Assembly: GCF_947179165.1 (NCBI RefSeq)
Contig: NC_077237.1
Coordinates: forward strand, 62,603,523 to 62,667,522
DNA from: Solanum dulcamara
Taxonomy: Eukaryota > Streptophyta > Magnoliopsida > Solanales > Solanaceae
Length of the DNA: 64,000 nt
Reading direction: 5' to 3'
Below are positions 45,601 through 57,140 of this stretch, piece by piece. Position numbers and translations under genes: made by a program. The notes under the pieces were generated by a model, which did not search any database, was not told the DNA's origin, and worked only from the letters and a program-made list of their open reading frames with translations. Each line of letters opens with the position of its first letter. Position 1 is the first letter of the stretch.

Positions 45601-48600
45601 AGTCTAAATTAAAGTTATATACCTATGAAATACCTTTCCAAAACATATTGAATCACCCAAAACGAAGTTGTACACAAGAAGTTATACCAATATTACTAAC
45701 AATAGTCCCTTCCAAAAACGGGTTTGTTAACTAGTTCTTAACATTTTCTCTCTTTGTTCTTTCAACTTTCTCTCAAGTTCCAAGCTGAATAATTAATTCC
45801 TTAGACATATTAAGATACATATATACACCTCCATGGGGTTGAGAACATCGTAGATAATTAATTCACAGAGGAAAAGTGAAGAACTCACTTTTAATTCTTA
45901 TAAACCATGGCTGCCTCCTTCCCTTCTTCTTCTCCACGTTTTTCTCTCTATGTTTTGGGCTAATTTTTGGATAAATAATGACTTCAGAGTCATTAACATA
46001 CATATATATGGTTCCTTAGGAAGTGACACGTGTCATCCCCTAAGTTAACACGTGTCAAGTCCTTATTGGGCCACGAATCCATACCTAGCCTCCAAGGCTG
46101 CCACTGGTGGTGGGGTCCACCCCTACCCGAAGAAGGTGGGTCACCTACTTGACCCCAAGCAGGTGGGTCACCTGCTCGCTTGAGGTGATGCCACGTGTTG
46201 ACTTCTCCTCTTTCTTGTGGGTTCGTAATCTTGTCTTATTCTAAGAGCCTATGTAATCCATGCTACGTAAGCTTGGTATATCCTCAAGTAGCTTAGGTAT
46301 GTAAGACTTCTAAGCTAGTAGCTTACGTAGGTAATTCAAGTCGTATGACTCATTTCTTGGCCTCTAACTCATTCCAGATTCCTATGATTCTATTTCCAAC
46401 CTTCCCTCTCACGGGGTATCATATTCTTCTTTCCTTAGAGTTGTTTGATGATGTCATAGAGTATCCGGCTCACATGATAATGTCTAAGGAACTTGTAAGA
46501 CATTCCGAGTTTAAAAGTGTGGGGTGTAACAATATAGCCAGCCCTTTCAGGGGTTTGGTGAATCATATCTGTAAAACCATCATGGCCCCAGTGTCATCAC
46601 TACCTTATTACAACATATTATCATATATATACATATGTACCCGGCCCTCTAGTGAGGGAATGGTGAAAATACAGTGAATTGTGCACGATTACTATTTCCA
46701 ACCCGAGCGCAATGAAAGAAGTGTTACAGTATATACGAGTAGAGTAGTGAGAAACAAAACACAGTTTAAATCATTAACGGAGACTCAATAAAGTCATCAG
46801 GTGAATCATCCCTGGAGATTAGGGCTATGTAAAAGGGAGTTTTGGAAATCTTAGACATATATTAGTATGAAATATCTTATAGCAGTCCGAGCATTGGTTA
46901 TCTCAGAGCTTTTCTTTTTTTTACAAAAAAGAGCTTTGTTGAATCAATTGTTATACAGTCGTATAGAAGACTCGAGGAGTAGGAGTTTAACTACTTTAAA
47001 AGTATTAACATCCAGAAGTAATCAAGTTTATTGAATTCATCTTCATAACCTAAGAGTGAAGTTTACCCGAAGCTCTCATCATCCATAGCCTACATCTAAG
47101 ACATGCCAAAAAGGAAGAGAAAAGATAGGCTTTACATACCTATGTCAAAAACATGCCAAGAGAGAGCTTCACATACCTTTTTATGAGTTAGTCTTTATCC
47201 CATTCGTCTCATCGTCCTTTAAACCTAAGTAACATAAAATCAATTCGATTATTAACAACCCTTGGCTTTATAGCACCTTAGGCTACACATAAGTATTCAT
47301 AGAACTCAACCCTTCGGTTGCTTTCTTGACTAGTTCCTTAACTAGTTAAAGAGTTGACGAAAATCGGGCAGCACCTCCCCTATAACGTGCCCTATCCGAA
47401 TTTCCAATTCCACTCCTAATACCTACATCCAACCAAAAACAACCTGCAACATATGTTTAAGCAGTTCACATCAACAATATACAACATAAACTCCAACCGA
47501 CTCATTCGGAGCTACGATACCAAAATAGGGTGTCTAGCCTTTATTTTGTAGAACCTTTAATTATACGAAATGAGGGGTCATTTGGATTCAACCAGAATAA
47601 ACCCTACCCTTTTTAGAAAACATTTATGCCCTGCAATAACACACCACACCCCTGCAGCAACACCTCACAAGAACAACACTTTACTTCGATGATAATTCAA
47701 CTATAACGACTCCAACTTAGTTTATTTTGAACGTCAAGCATATATATGATGTTTTAACATTTACATACACTTAAAAAACATATAATACACTTCTTAACAA
47801 TACCATAAACTCCAACTTGAAAGGAAAGGTTTCACCTTACCCAAAGTTGGCCAAACTCGCCCAAAACTCACTTAGGAAATTCTTCTAACGCAATTTAATC
47901 ATCGTGGATGCTTGATATCCGTTTGGTGTTGATTCAAACAATCAATTTACATCATTAACACCTTCATAACATGTCCAAACCCTTACCAAAATGTGGGAGA
48001 AGAGAATCAAGCCATACCTTGTCCAGAACTTGCAAAAACTAGCTTTGGAAGCTCCCTAACACGCTGAAAAGTAGTGGGCTATTTTATGTCCCTTCTTCAC
48101 TGCCCCAAAAATGGAATTTTTGTTATTAAACATAGTCATATCCCCATCTTATACCATAAATAATTAATTCACGGAATAAAATCGGGACTTACCTTATTTT
48201 TCCTCCTAGGCCGCCACCCTTTTCTCTCCAAACTAGGGTTTTGCTTTTCTTTTTTTTGAGTGTTGAAGTTTAAGGAACATAACAGCCTCTTAGTCATTAA
48301 CATACCTATATATGCACCTTTTTAGAAGGTTCCACATGGCAGACCCTCAGGGGTTACACGTGGTAGTCCCCTAGGATGCCACCTAAGCTCATGCGGCCTA
48401 TCACACGCTGCCACATGGCAGTGGGGTCCACCCCCCAAGTAGGTAGGTGGGTCACCTGCTTGCTTATCACCTGCTTGCTTTGCTTTCGTAAGTTTGAAAA
48501 CTAGTTTTTCTCCCTCTCGTAGGTTCGTCATCTCGTCTTATTTTAAGAGACTATGTAATTCATGCTACGTAAGCTTGGTATGTCCTTAAGTAGCTCAAGT

Positions 48601-48833
48601 GTATAGGACTTCTAAATTAGTAGCTTACATAGGTAAATCGAGTCCTACGACTCATTGCTTGGCCTCCAATTCCTTCCGGATTCTTATGATTCTATCTCCA
48701 ACCTTCTCTACTATAGGGTATCACATTCTCCCTTCCTTAGAGTCGTTTGATAGTGTCATAGCTTATTCGGCTCACATGATAATGCCTAAGGAACTTAAGA
48801 GACATTCCGAGTTTAAAAGTGTGGAGTGTAACA
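42631..48833 (-). repeat. 5' LTR of element E, split by solo LTR F
   Basis: Segments 42,631-43,330 and 46,537-48,833 total about 3.0 kb. Agreement with the 3' LTR is uneven: by eye about 90-93% over the first 700 bp and near 46,540-46,820, but almost perfect over 46,827-47,297 against 36,290-36,760. A gap of about 41 bp relative to the left LTR occurs near 46,826. Confidence 0.85.
43331..46531 (-). mobile_element. Solo LTR F (3,201 bp), E family, with perfect TSD
   Basis: The + strand runs TGTCACGAACCAACC ... GTGGGGTGTAACA, flanked by ATATA on both sides (43,326-43,330 and 46,532-46,536). It is an E-family LTR of a different subfamily. G-box words (GACACGTGTC at 46,025-46,034, ACACGTGT at 46,048-46,055, CCACGTGT at 46,191-46,198) and the palindrome AGCAGGTG/CACCTGCT (46,158-46,176) lie upstream of a TATA-like run (minus strand CATATATATGTATG, 46,007-46,020). 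This is the youngest layer of the stack. Confidence 0.9.
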
Positions 48834-49720
48834 ATAATGATGAAAGGTCAATACTCATATTGTAATTATGTTATTAAATGAGCTATTCTACGAGTTTCAA
48901 ACCTATGATCAAGACTATGATATATGTTAATTATGATCTCTATGTAATGTTATATATTCCATGGGATTTGACTTAGCACCGAGCGGACTTTCAGGTAGGA
49001 GCCCTATAAAAAGTCTTAGTAGCAGCCTTAAGTCCCTTAAACTACGTGCCATCATAGGTTGCCTTCATGGCTTAGCTAGTGCACATGACCCACCTAGCCG
49101 GGTAGAGTCTACCTTAGCAAGTAGATTCCCTCTTTTCCATTATACGGGGAAACATCGGGATTCCATGTTATAGCTTGGATGGTCTTATTGTTGGTTATGG
49201 CTCCTATCCCACATATTTATATGCTCCTTATTATTGCCTACATTGTCTCATAATTTAGGGGTTGAGGATCACTCTTCTATCACATGTGGCTAGTAGAGTC
49301 TCCATCCGGCGAAGTATTTGGGGTGAATCTTCATCTATCTGGTAATAGCTATGAGTTTGTTATTTCTTTCATAGACTTGTTATATTTTGTTTTGAGGGTG
49401 AGCTAAGTATATGTCTTAGCCCCCGCCCATCTTATGTAGTAGAGGCATTGTTGCACGTATGTTATGGAGCCTATGTAGTCAAGTTTTCCTTTCTTATATG
49501 ATTATGTTTAGACTCTTATTATGTTTTTTCCGCATTTACTTTACCTTATGTGTGCTTATGTATGTCAAGAGACTTGGTTGAAGCCCTTCGAGGTTTCGAT
49601 CTCCATGTTACGACTAGGCCCTAGGTCGGGTCGTGACATTTTGCCCATGAAGTCCCAAGGTTTTCCTCAAAAATCTCTCCAAATTCCAATACTTTTAAAC
49701 CCTAGTTTCGATGAATGTTG

Positions 49721-51163
49721 TTTCTGATGGATCCTATTGTTACAAGAGATTGACATAAAGATCAAGGATAGAAAAGGATGAGAAAATCAAATAGCAGATC
49801 ATCTATCTAGTTTGGAGGACTCATAACATGTGGGTGAATAGATGTTAATAAAAGAAGAATTCCCAGATGAGCAGCTATTAGCTTTAGAAGTGACTGAACT
49901 ACAATGGTATGTTGATATTGTCAACTACATCATGAGTGGAGTGTTTCCCAAGATGCAACCTCCCAACAAAAGATGAGTTTGATGTACGAGGCGAAGTTCT
50001 ATGTATGGATGAACCCTACCTATTCAAACAAGGTGTTCATAGAATGATTAGAAGGTGTGTGCCTTAATACTAGGTGCACCAAGTTCTACAGAGTTGCCGT
50101 TCATTTGCTTATGGAGGATATCATGGAGGAGAGCACACTTCTCATAAGGTACTACAATTTGCTTTCTTTTGTCCCACTTTATTTAATGATATTGCAAGTT
50201 TTATAAAAAATAGAGACCAATGCAAAAGGATGGGCACGATATCAAGAAGTCATGAAATTCCATCAAACAACATCTTGGAGGTAGAGATCTTTGACGTATG
50301 GGGTATAAACTTCATGGGTCCTTTCCCAGCCTTATATGGAAATTAGTACATCCTGGTGTAGTAGACTATGTTTCTACATGGATCGAAGCCATCACCTTGC
50401 CAACCAATGTTTTGAAAGTGGTAAGTCTCTTACTCAAGAAGCATATCTTCACAAGGTTTGGCACTCCAAGAGCCATCATCAGTGATGGACTTAAGCATTT
50501 GATTAATCAAACTATAAAGAACTTGTTAGTGAAGTTTGGTGCCAGAAACAAGATGGCGACACTATATCACCTCCAAACAAGTGGGACGGTCGAAGTATCT
50601 AATTGCGAGGTTAAGAAAATCCTCCAGAAGATCATGAATACCACTAGGAAAGATTGGGCCATCAATCTAGATGAAGCGCATTGGGCATACCGGACCGCAT
50701 GCAAAACACCCATTAGAACTTTACCGCACCATATGGTGTTTGGAAAAGCATGTTACCTGCCAGTTGAGCTGGAGTATCAAGCCTATTGGGCTGTAAAAAA
50801 ATAAATCTAGATCCAAACCTGGCAGGTAGGAAGCACATGGATCAACTACACGAGTTGGAAGAATTTAGGTTCCACAGCTATGAGAACGTCAAACTCTATA
50901 AGGAGAAGACAAAGAGATGGCATGATAAGCACATCGTTGCTCATACATTCAATCCAGAACAAAAGGTACTTCTCTTTAACTCTTATTTGTGTCTGTTTCA
51001 AGGTAAGCTCAAATCTAAGTGGATAGGACCCTTTGGGGTGGTGCGAATTTGTCACATGGATCCATGGAATTATGGAATTATACAAAACCAACCACGTTTG
51101 TAGTGAATGGCCAACGAGTGAAACATTATTTTTGAAAAGATGTGGAACACGAAGAGGAAGATA
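49721..51163 (+). pseudogene. End of RNase H and integrase of the Athila-like element
   Basis: RNase H resumes with WILLLQEIDIKIKDRKG (49,728-49,778), then a stop and IADHLSSLEDS. After a worn linker, the integrase zinc-binding region is near 50,090-50,230 (AYGGYHGGEHTSHKVL, then NRDQCKRMG; one cysteine replaced). The core follows in two open stretches, 50,074-50,346 and 50,298-50,804. The first catalytic position reads N (WGINFMGPF, 50,308). The second D (IISDG, 50,484) and the E (TVEVSN, 50,592) are kept. The C-terminal part (50,786-51,103; [24 protein letters not shown]) is nearly whole. There is no chromodomain, in line with the Athila branch. Inactive because of D-to-N, frameshifts and stops. 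Confidence 0.9.
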
Positions 51164-52577
51164 TAGAGATCGAGAATGAGTAGAAAGGAGCTAAGATGTT
51201 CCATAATAATAAATTAGGCGCTACGCAGGAGGCAACCTATGAGGTGGTACAAGATTGGTTAGTTGAATTTTGTAAGTTTTATTTCAAAGATGTTTCAATT
51301 TTATTTTATTTTCTTGTACAAATTAGGCTAGTAATAATTTGTACCGTAAAAAAACAAAGTAAAAAAAAAGAAGAGAAGGAAGACGATTTCCAAACAGAAG
51401 GCTCTATGACAGGTTCGCGTCGCTGACCTAGTCCCACAATATACAAAAAAGCCAAGGTAAGTTTCCTCAAACTTTTGCTGAAATTGAGGCCCAAGTAAAG
51501 TGTGTGGCATGTCCTCATTGCGGACTTGTCAAATTTTAGTGTAATTTTAATTTTTAAAATTTGGGCGCACTAACCAGAAGGTCCTTAATGTCTCTGCATC
51601 GCGAACTTTAGGTGTTCTTTAGGCCCGTTTCATTAAAAAGATGGATTTACCCATATTTAATTAAACAACCCAACCCCTTCCCCTTTTAATCCCCAAATCT
51701 ATCCCTAAAACCTCATTCCCTCAAAACCTTTTACGTTATACCCTCCGCCCACTCTTAATTCTCTTTTTCACTATCAACTCCACAACACTCTTTAGGATTC
51801 AAGCTTCTTTGCATTTCTCTTCACCAAATCATTAAGGTATGTGTTCTTGAACTATACATTGATGTGGATTGATGAATTTGGTAGGGATAAGCTCATGGGA
51901 TTTTAATTTCAACATTATTTTGTGGTTCTTGGCTTGCTATTGGACTTTAATTGTATGGGTAGGGATATTTTGATATGAACTTTATTTTTGTGGGTGAATG
52001 CTATTGTCTGAAATTGTTGCATGAACCTTAGGTTGAAAAAAAAACTATGAAAAGGGGTTCAAGTTCGATGTTTATCAACATGTTTTGTGAAATATTGAGA
52101 AGCATGCATGTAATATTGTGATACATTGTGGTAGTTTGCTCATACTACGAACTTATGGGTTGCATAGATGTATCAAATTCGGGGAATTGATTGGAACTGT
52201 GATTATTTGAATAGGCATGCAAAATCTTGAGTAGCATAATAACTTAGTTGGGAATTATTGAAACATGAAATGGGTTTAGGCCTTGCAGTTAGTAATGTGG
52301 AATACATACACTGGTCTAATTTGTTTATTCTGAAAGTTTGAGACTGCATGTATGACTAAATTGTTCAAATAGGGGAAGTCTGAGTACCTTAAGGTAATAT
52401 CTATTTGATAATGACATTTAAGTGTGGGATGGTTGTTTGGGTGTTGTTTTCCTTGTGTTTTAAGGCCAAATTTGAGGATGCTTATATGGTGTGGTTTGTT
52501 GAACGCAGGTTATCATTTCATCTAGTTGTATATAAAGGAAGGAACCAGCCACAGGGTGCCATAAAAGGGATAGAGGT
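51164..52577 (+). other. Non-coding spacer of the Athila-like element
   Basis: Athila-type elements have a long spacer between pol and the 3' ORF; this is that region. A purine-rich run lies at 51,350-51,392 (AAAAAAAAAGAAGAGAAGG), a place where such elements often have an internal purine tract. The rest is AT-rich with no motif I recognise. The open stretch at 52,405-52,638 is a chance frame. Confidence 0.6.
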
Positions 52578-53048
52578 GTGCCCACCATACCACTTGCTCC
52601 GTCTAGTCCACGGGGACAGACTCATCGGTTTGGGTTGAAAGTAGTACACCAAACTAGAAAAAATTGGTACAAGCAATATGCGAAGTCCCGATACTTTCTG
52701 GACATGCCATCAGATGATGAGAGCTTGACCAAAGAATTTCCTCAAATAATGCAGAGACTGATGGATCTCAACATGAGCTTTCTATTCGAAGACCCGTAAC
52801 TATGCAACCTGCCTATGGTGAGGGAGTTCTACGCAAACTTCCTACCGTACACCCGTGCCCACTATGTTACTATGTAGGGAAAGGAAGTCCCTCAATCTCC
52901 TATGGTGATCAATGAAATATTAGGGACTCCAGAGATGACTCCTGCCACTTTAACGGAGTTGAATATTTGACATCCCTACCAGGACATCTGGCACACTTTA
53001 TGTAGTCCTATATTAACTACTAAATAGTTTCCACCAGTATAGAGGCTT
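52578..53048 (+). pseudogene. Putative plant transposon protein ORF, N-terminal part
   Basis: A single frame can be read from ATG 52,578 to the E2 insertion, broken only by stops (52,797, 52,875, 52,968 and two near the end); no frameshift is needed. Motifs are REFYANFLPYTRAHYVTM, GKEVPQSPMVINEILGTP and HPYQDIWHTLC. These match the 'putative plant transposon protein' domain found in the 3' ORF of many Athila-like elements. Its role is unknown; it stands where some elements have an envelope-like ORF. The C-terminal part follows E2 at 62,265. Confidence 0.8.
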
Positions 53049-56000
53049 TGTCACGACCCAACCCCATAGGCCACGACTAGAGTCCGACCTGAACTCTCTT
53101 ATGCGTATCTATCAACTATACTTAAGTTGAACCGTGTGTGATGTGATACTATACACAAAAACCTCAATAGTTTAAAACTTTTTCATGTACATGTAGCCTC
53201 TTTCATTCGTATCATACCATGAAAGGGCACGCGAGCCGATGAGGCTGTCATAACATAAAACATTTACAACATGTCGTATAGGCAAAGTCGAAACAAAATT
53301 ATAAACAACCCACATATACATATGTCTACAGACCTTTAAGAATAGTAACAGCAACATATGGCGGGACAGGTCCCCTGCCGTACCCCTGGACAAATAAATA
53401 TATATATATATTACATGACTAGTATCAAAAGTTAGGATCTGAAACAGTGGAGCACTCCCAACATTGCTAAGTGGAAACCCTAAGCTGGCGGATCTCCAAA
53501 ATGAACATCTATTCTTGCGGGTATGAAATGCATCCCCCAAAAATGGGGGGTCAGTATGATATATGTACTGAGTATATAAAGAATAACAACACATAACTGA
53601 GCTAACAACTGAAGTAGGGATGCATGAAACAAATATAACAGTTAATAAATTTCTCTACCTGCGTCTTATGACATGAAGGCATGTATATCTTTCTTACATA
53701 ACATACCTGGCCTATTGTGGGACTTGGTTCTACAAGTGTGTCACTATATTTCCACATGCATGCCTATAGTCTATATCCGTCCTTTCAGTGAGGGACTCAG
53801 TGAAGCTGTCATTTCATCGTGTATCATGCCCGGCCCTTCATAGGATGCGGTGAATAATCATTGCATCTTATATCATACCCAACCCTTTATGGGATGCGAT
53901 GAATCAGTATTTTATCGTTTATTATGCCCGGCCCTTCATGGGATGCGGTGAATTTATCATGCCCGGCCCTTCATGGGACGCGGTGAGTTTATCCTACCTG
54001 GCCCTTCAAGGGACGCGGTGAATTTATCCTGCTCGGCCCTTCATGAGATGAGGTGATTGACGTATTAACAACCTGCACGAGTAGAGTAATGAGGAACCAT
54101 ATGCAATTAGCTCATCATCTGAGACTCGGTATAACAATCGCCATGGACTATCATTTGAGGATCAAAATGATCATCATCTCAAGTATTCTCTAAATACCAT
54201 TAGGTTCCATATCGATGGAGTCTCAAGAGTCCTAGACTTTTATTTAGGTAATACCAAATGGCTTATGCAATCAGAGACGCTTGTCATTATAGAGTCCTTA
54301 GGCCTAGGAGCTCATACATAGTATTCATCATATAGGGACTCGAGGGTAGTAGTTTATCTACTTCAAGAACTTTGATATTAAGAAATGAATAGGAGTTATA
54401 GTTCATGCTTCCCATGCATCCAGTTACTATTTCATGTACAGAAGGCTCGGGGGTGATAGCTCAGCTACCTAAGCGCCTTAGCATTTAGAAGTGAACACGA
54501 TTCAATAGTCTCTACATATATTACCTTTTATCCTATAGAAGCCTTAAAAAGGTAATAGCTCAACTATTACAAGAGTTCTACCATTACGAAGTGGATAAGA
54601 ATTATGAACTGTACTCGGAGCTTTACGAATGGAATTATACCCAAGTTACATATACAAACCATTCATAACTTATATCTAAGACATTCCAAAATAAAGAAGA
54701 ATTGCTTTACCTACTTATGCAAAAGACATGTCAAGAGAAGGAATAAGCTTTACATACCTCTTCCGGACTTCCCTTAATCACTTCCACGTCGTCGTCCTCC
54801 AAACCTATTTAACATGGAAGCAATAAAAGTATCAACAACCTTAGGCTTTTAATCACCTTAGGTTATACACGAGTATTTATAGAACTCATCCCCTCGCTCG
54901 CCTTCTCGACTAGTTCCTTAACTAGTTAAGGTGCTAACGGAAATCGGACAGCACCTCCCCTATAATGTGCCCTATTCAAATTACCAATCACGTCCCTAAT
55001 ACCTAAATCAAACTAAAAACATAACCATCACCTCATAAATATATATATATAACATGGAAACATTATACATTACAACCTCCGAACGATTCGCTCAAAATTA
55101 CGATATCCAAAATAGGGTTTCTAGTTTCTATTTTGCGTAACCTTTAACCGTATAAAGTAGGGGGGGTCTTGTGGATACAACCAGAAAATAAACCCTCCTC
55201 TTTTAGGACACATTTAGTCCCAGAAACACACACCACCCAACCAGAAGAAGCCTCCACACACACAACGCCTCTTTTCGACTACAATTTAACTACGACGACT
55301 TCAATTTCGATTGTTTCTATCGATGAGGATTCCCACGACCTTTTTTTATCCTTAAAGAAGTATAAAAGGTATATAATACACTACATAACAACCCCATAAA
55401 TTCCAAATTTAAAGGAGAAGCCTTACCTTACCCAAAATTGGCCAAAACTAGCCAAAATTGTGTCTCGGAACTTCTTTAGTCACGCTGAAACTGCGTGGAC
55501 TGTTTGCTGTCCATTTTTGCTGCCCCATATAGAAATTTTTCGTTATTAAACACCATAATATCACCATAGGATACCTTAAATAATTAATTCACTAAATAAA
55601 ATCGGACCTTACCTTTTTCTCTTGGCCAACCCATTGGGTCCTCTCTTTGTCCCTAGCGTTTTCTCTCTATCTTTCTCACGTTTTCTCTCTTTTTCTAGGC
55701 TAAAATTTGGATAGAAACTGAAGTTTTGAGTCACATAAAATACATATATAGGTCTTCCCAAGAGGTGACATGTGTCAGCCCCTTAGGACCCCTTATCACT
55801 TAAAGGGAAAGCCAGAGAAGGGGGTGACACGTGTCAAGCCCTTATTGGTCCACGTATTCCTGTTAAGCTCCTAAGCTGCCGTGTGTCCTTGGTGGGGCTA
55901 AACCTAAAGTAGGTGGGTCACCTACTTGACCCCAAGCAGGTGGGTCACCTGCTGCCATGTGGCACTTCTTCATTGGCTGCCACGTGTCCTCTTTTTCTCT

Positions 56001-56319
56001 TCTTTGTGGGTTCGTAATCTCATCCGGTTTTAAGAGGCTATGTAATACGTGCTACGTAAGCTTCGTATGTCCTCAAGTAGCTTAAGTATGTAAGACTTAT
56101 AAGTTAGTAATTATGTAGGTACATCGAGTCCTATGACTCATTACTTGGCCTCCAATTCCTTTCGGATTCTTATGACTCTATTTCCAACCTTCCCTACTAT
56201 GGGGTATCACATTTTTCCTTCCTTAGAGTCATTTGATAGTGTCGTAGCTTATCCGGCTCACATGATAATGTCTAAGGAACTTAAGAGACATTTCGAGCTC
56301 TAGAGTGTGGGGTGTAACA
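53049..56319 (-). repeat. 3' LTR of element E2 (3,271 bp)
   Basis: The + strand runs TGTCACGACCCAACC ... GTGGGGTGTAACA. It holds a six-copy tandem array at 53,825-54,055 (word GGCCCTTCATGGGATGCGGTG), a TATA-like run (minus strand CTATATATGTA, 55,741-55,751), a G-box (GACACGTGTC, 55,826-55,835), a second CACGTG at 55,981-55,986, and palindromes AAGTAGGTG/CACCTACTT (55,907-55,927) and AGCAGGTG/CACCTGCT (55,935-55,953). Confidence 0.9.
53825..54055. repeat. Six-copy GC-rich tandem array in the left LTR of E2
   Basis: Six units of the type CCCGGCCCTTCATGGGATGC, followed by GGTGAATTTATCATG, recur at intervals of about 35-58 bp. Units 3 to 6 are evenly spaced and nearly alike. The same array is at 59,811-60,042 in the right LTR. 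Related single words (CCCTCTAGTGAGGG..GGTGAA) occur at the matching place in E and F. Confidence 0.85.
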
Positions 56320-56860
56320 TCCTTCTCCCCTTTAGAACATTCGTCCCTGAATGTTGAATAAAACTTCCTTAAGACTTTATACAAACTGTAGGGAGATTAC
56401 CTTCTTTTGCGATAACACATATTTTCATCCAAGTAATTAATATACGAGTTCCAGGATTGGGGGTTACCTGTAGACATCAGGAATAGGTACGGATACATGT
56501 GTTTCATGTCCTCTTCAGCTTTCTAGGTCATTTTTTTCATGATTCTTATTCCGCCACAGCACCTTCACAGAAGCTACGTCCTTAGTTTGCAACCTTTTAA
56601 TCTGTCGATCCAAGATGGCGATAGGTTGCCCCTAATAGGATAACTTTCCTTTCATATGGACCTCACCCACGAAGAATATTCTGGGAGGGTCGCTTATATA
56701 TTATCGGAGCATTGATCTATGAAAATTGAATGTATTGTTTCAAATCAGACGGTAGGTCCAACTCATAGGTAGCTTTATCTATTCTACGAATGACCTGAGA
56801 AGGACCAATGTATCCCCTTCTTGCTGACTCTAGGCTGCTAATCGATAGCTTGTACCTAAA
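56320..56860 (-). pseudogene. Polypurine tract and integrase C-terminal tail of element E2
   Basis: The purine tract (minus strand AAAGGGGAGAAGGA, 56,320-56,333) abuts the LTR. Upstream of it is the hairpin AACATTCA, GGGA, CGAATGTT (56,336-56,355), with one stem mismatch against element E. Further upstream on the minus strand, RRIDKATYELDLPSDL (about 56,745-56,795) and AILDRQIKRLQTKDVASVK followed by VLWRN (about 56,535-56,615) mark the chromodomain-like tail, ending with MKHMYPYLF near 56,490. A frame change separates the two blocks. Confidence 0.8.
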
Positions 56861-57140
56861 TAAGCTTTACTTCATCAATAATTTGTTGGATCCCCTCTGG
56901 GCCTATAAATTAATTGAAGGCCGAAATGTCATGCTAAGATTCACCTGTGTTCCTTATCCCTACTGGAATGATCTCCAGTGGTTAGCTATAAATTGAGCTT
57001 CCCTGTCTGAGATAATAGATGTGGGAACCCCGTGAAATCTTATTGTTTCCTTTCTATGTCACCTTGCATAACCCTTAGTTGAATATACCTTCCTAACTGG
57101 AAGAAAATAGGTTGATTTTGTCAGCTTATCTACCATAACC
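56861..57140 (-). pseudogene. Fragment of integrase core of element E2
   Basis: The minus strand reads VDKLTKSTYFLPVRKVYSTK (about 57,080-57,140), a stop, RFHGVPTSIISDREAQFIA (about 56,985-57,040) with the second catalytic D, then two stops and TQVNLSMTF. The block that carries the catalytic E and the AYNN motif is deleted: the core joins almost directly to the C-terminal tail near 56,830. At least four stops fall within about 90 codons. Confidence 0.8.

Larger units (their letters stand above)
35258..48833 (-). mobile_element. Element E: minus-strand Ty3 retrotransposon with nested solo LTR F
   Basis: The 3' LTR is at 35,258-38,307, the internal region 38,308-42,630, and the 5' LTR 42,631-48,833 (containing F). 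The flanks ATATT (35,253-35,257) and ATAAT (48,834-48,838) are a 4/5 TSD inside LTR D. The orientation is set by three independent signs: the primer site lies next to the right LTR, the polypurine tract next to the left LTR, and the integrase remnants read on the minus strand. The interior keeps only integrase pieces and lacks legible gag, protease or RT. It contains a 5S rRNA-like sequence. Confidence 0.85.
34002..49638 (+). mobile_element. Solo LTR D, C-related, split by element E
   Basis: Segments 34,002-35,257 and 48,839-49,638 join to one LTR of about 2.06 kb. It starts TATAAGACCCC (first base pair worn from TG) and ends GGGTCGTGACA. It resembles LTR C in layout and in its second half, but its palindromic word array differs. 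The flanks TTTCA (33,997-34,001) and TTTTG (49,639-49,643) are a worn TSD (3/5), and LTR C continues across the gap. No internal region or second LTR is present. Confidence 0.75.
26170..49720 (+). mobile_element. Element C: Tekay-like Ty3 retrotransposon, with later insertions
   Basis: The 5' LTR is 26,170-28,414, the primer site 28,419, gag-pol 28,633-32,950, and the 3' LTR 33,212-34,001 plus about 49,644-49,720. The 3' LTR is split by solo LTR D (with E and F inside) and then ends early: only about 0.87 of 2.25 kb remains before Athila RNase H resumes. One deletion thus removed both the LTR end and most of the RNase H beside it, along with the right TSD. The LTR copies differ at many sites and by small gaps (about 85-90% alike by eye), so C is old. 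Confidence 0.85.

Noticed and set aside
53172..53594. 140-codon minus-strand ORF, shortened copies in the other E-type LTRs (59,199-59,526)
   Set aside because: It lies inside LTR sequence and is present only because the LTR is duplicated. No domain is visible, and the copy in the right LTR is split in two.
55169..55399. 76-codon ORF with a near-identical copy at 61,156-61,386
   Set aside because: Its repetition is due to the LTR pair of E2. The frame has no recognisable motif, and E and F carry it in broken form.
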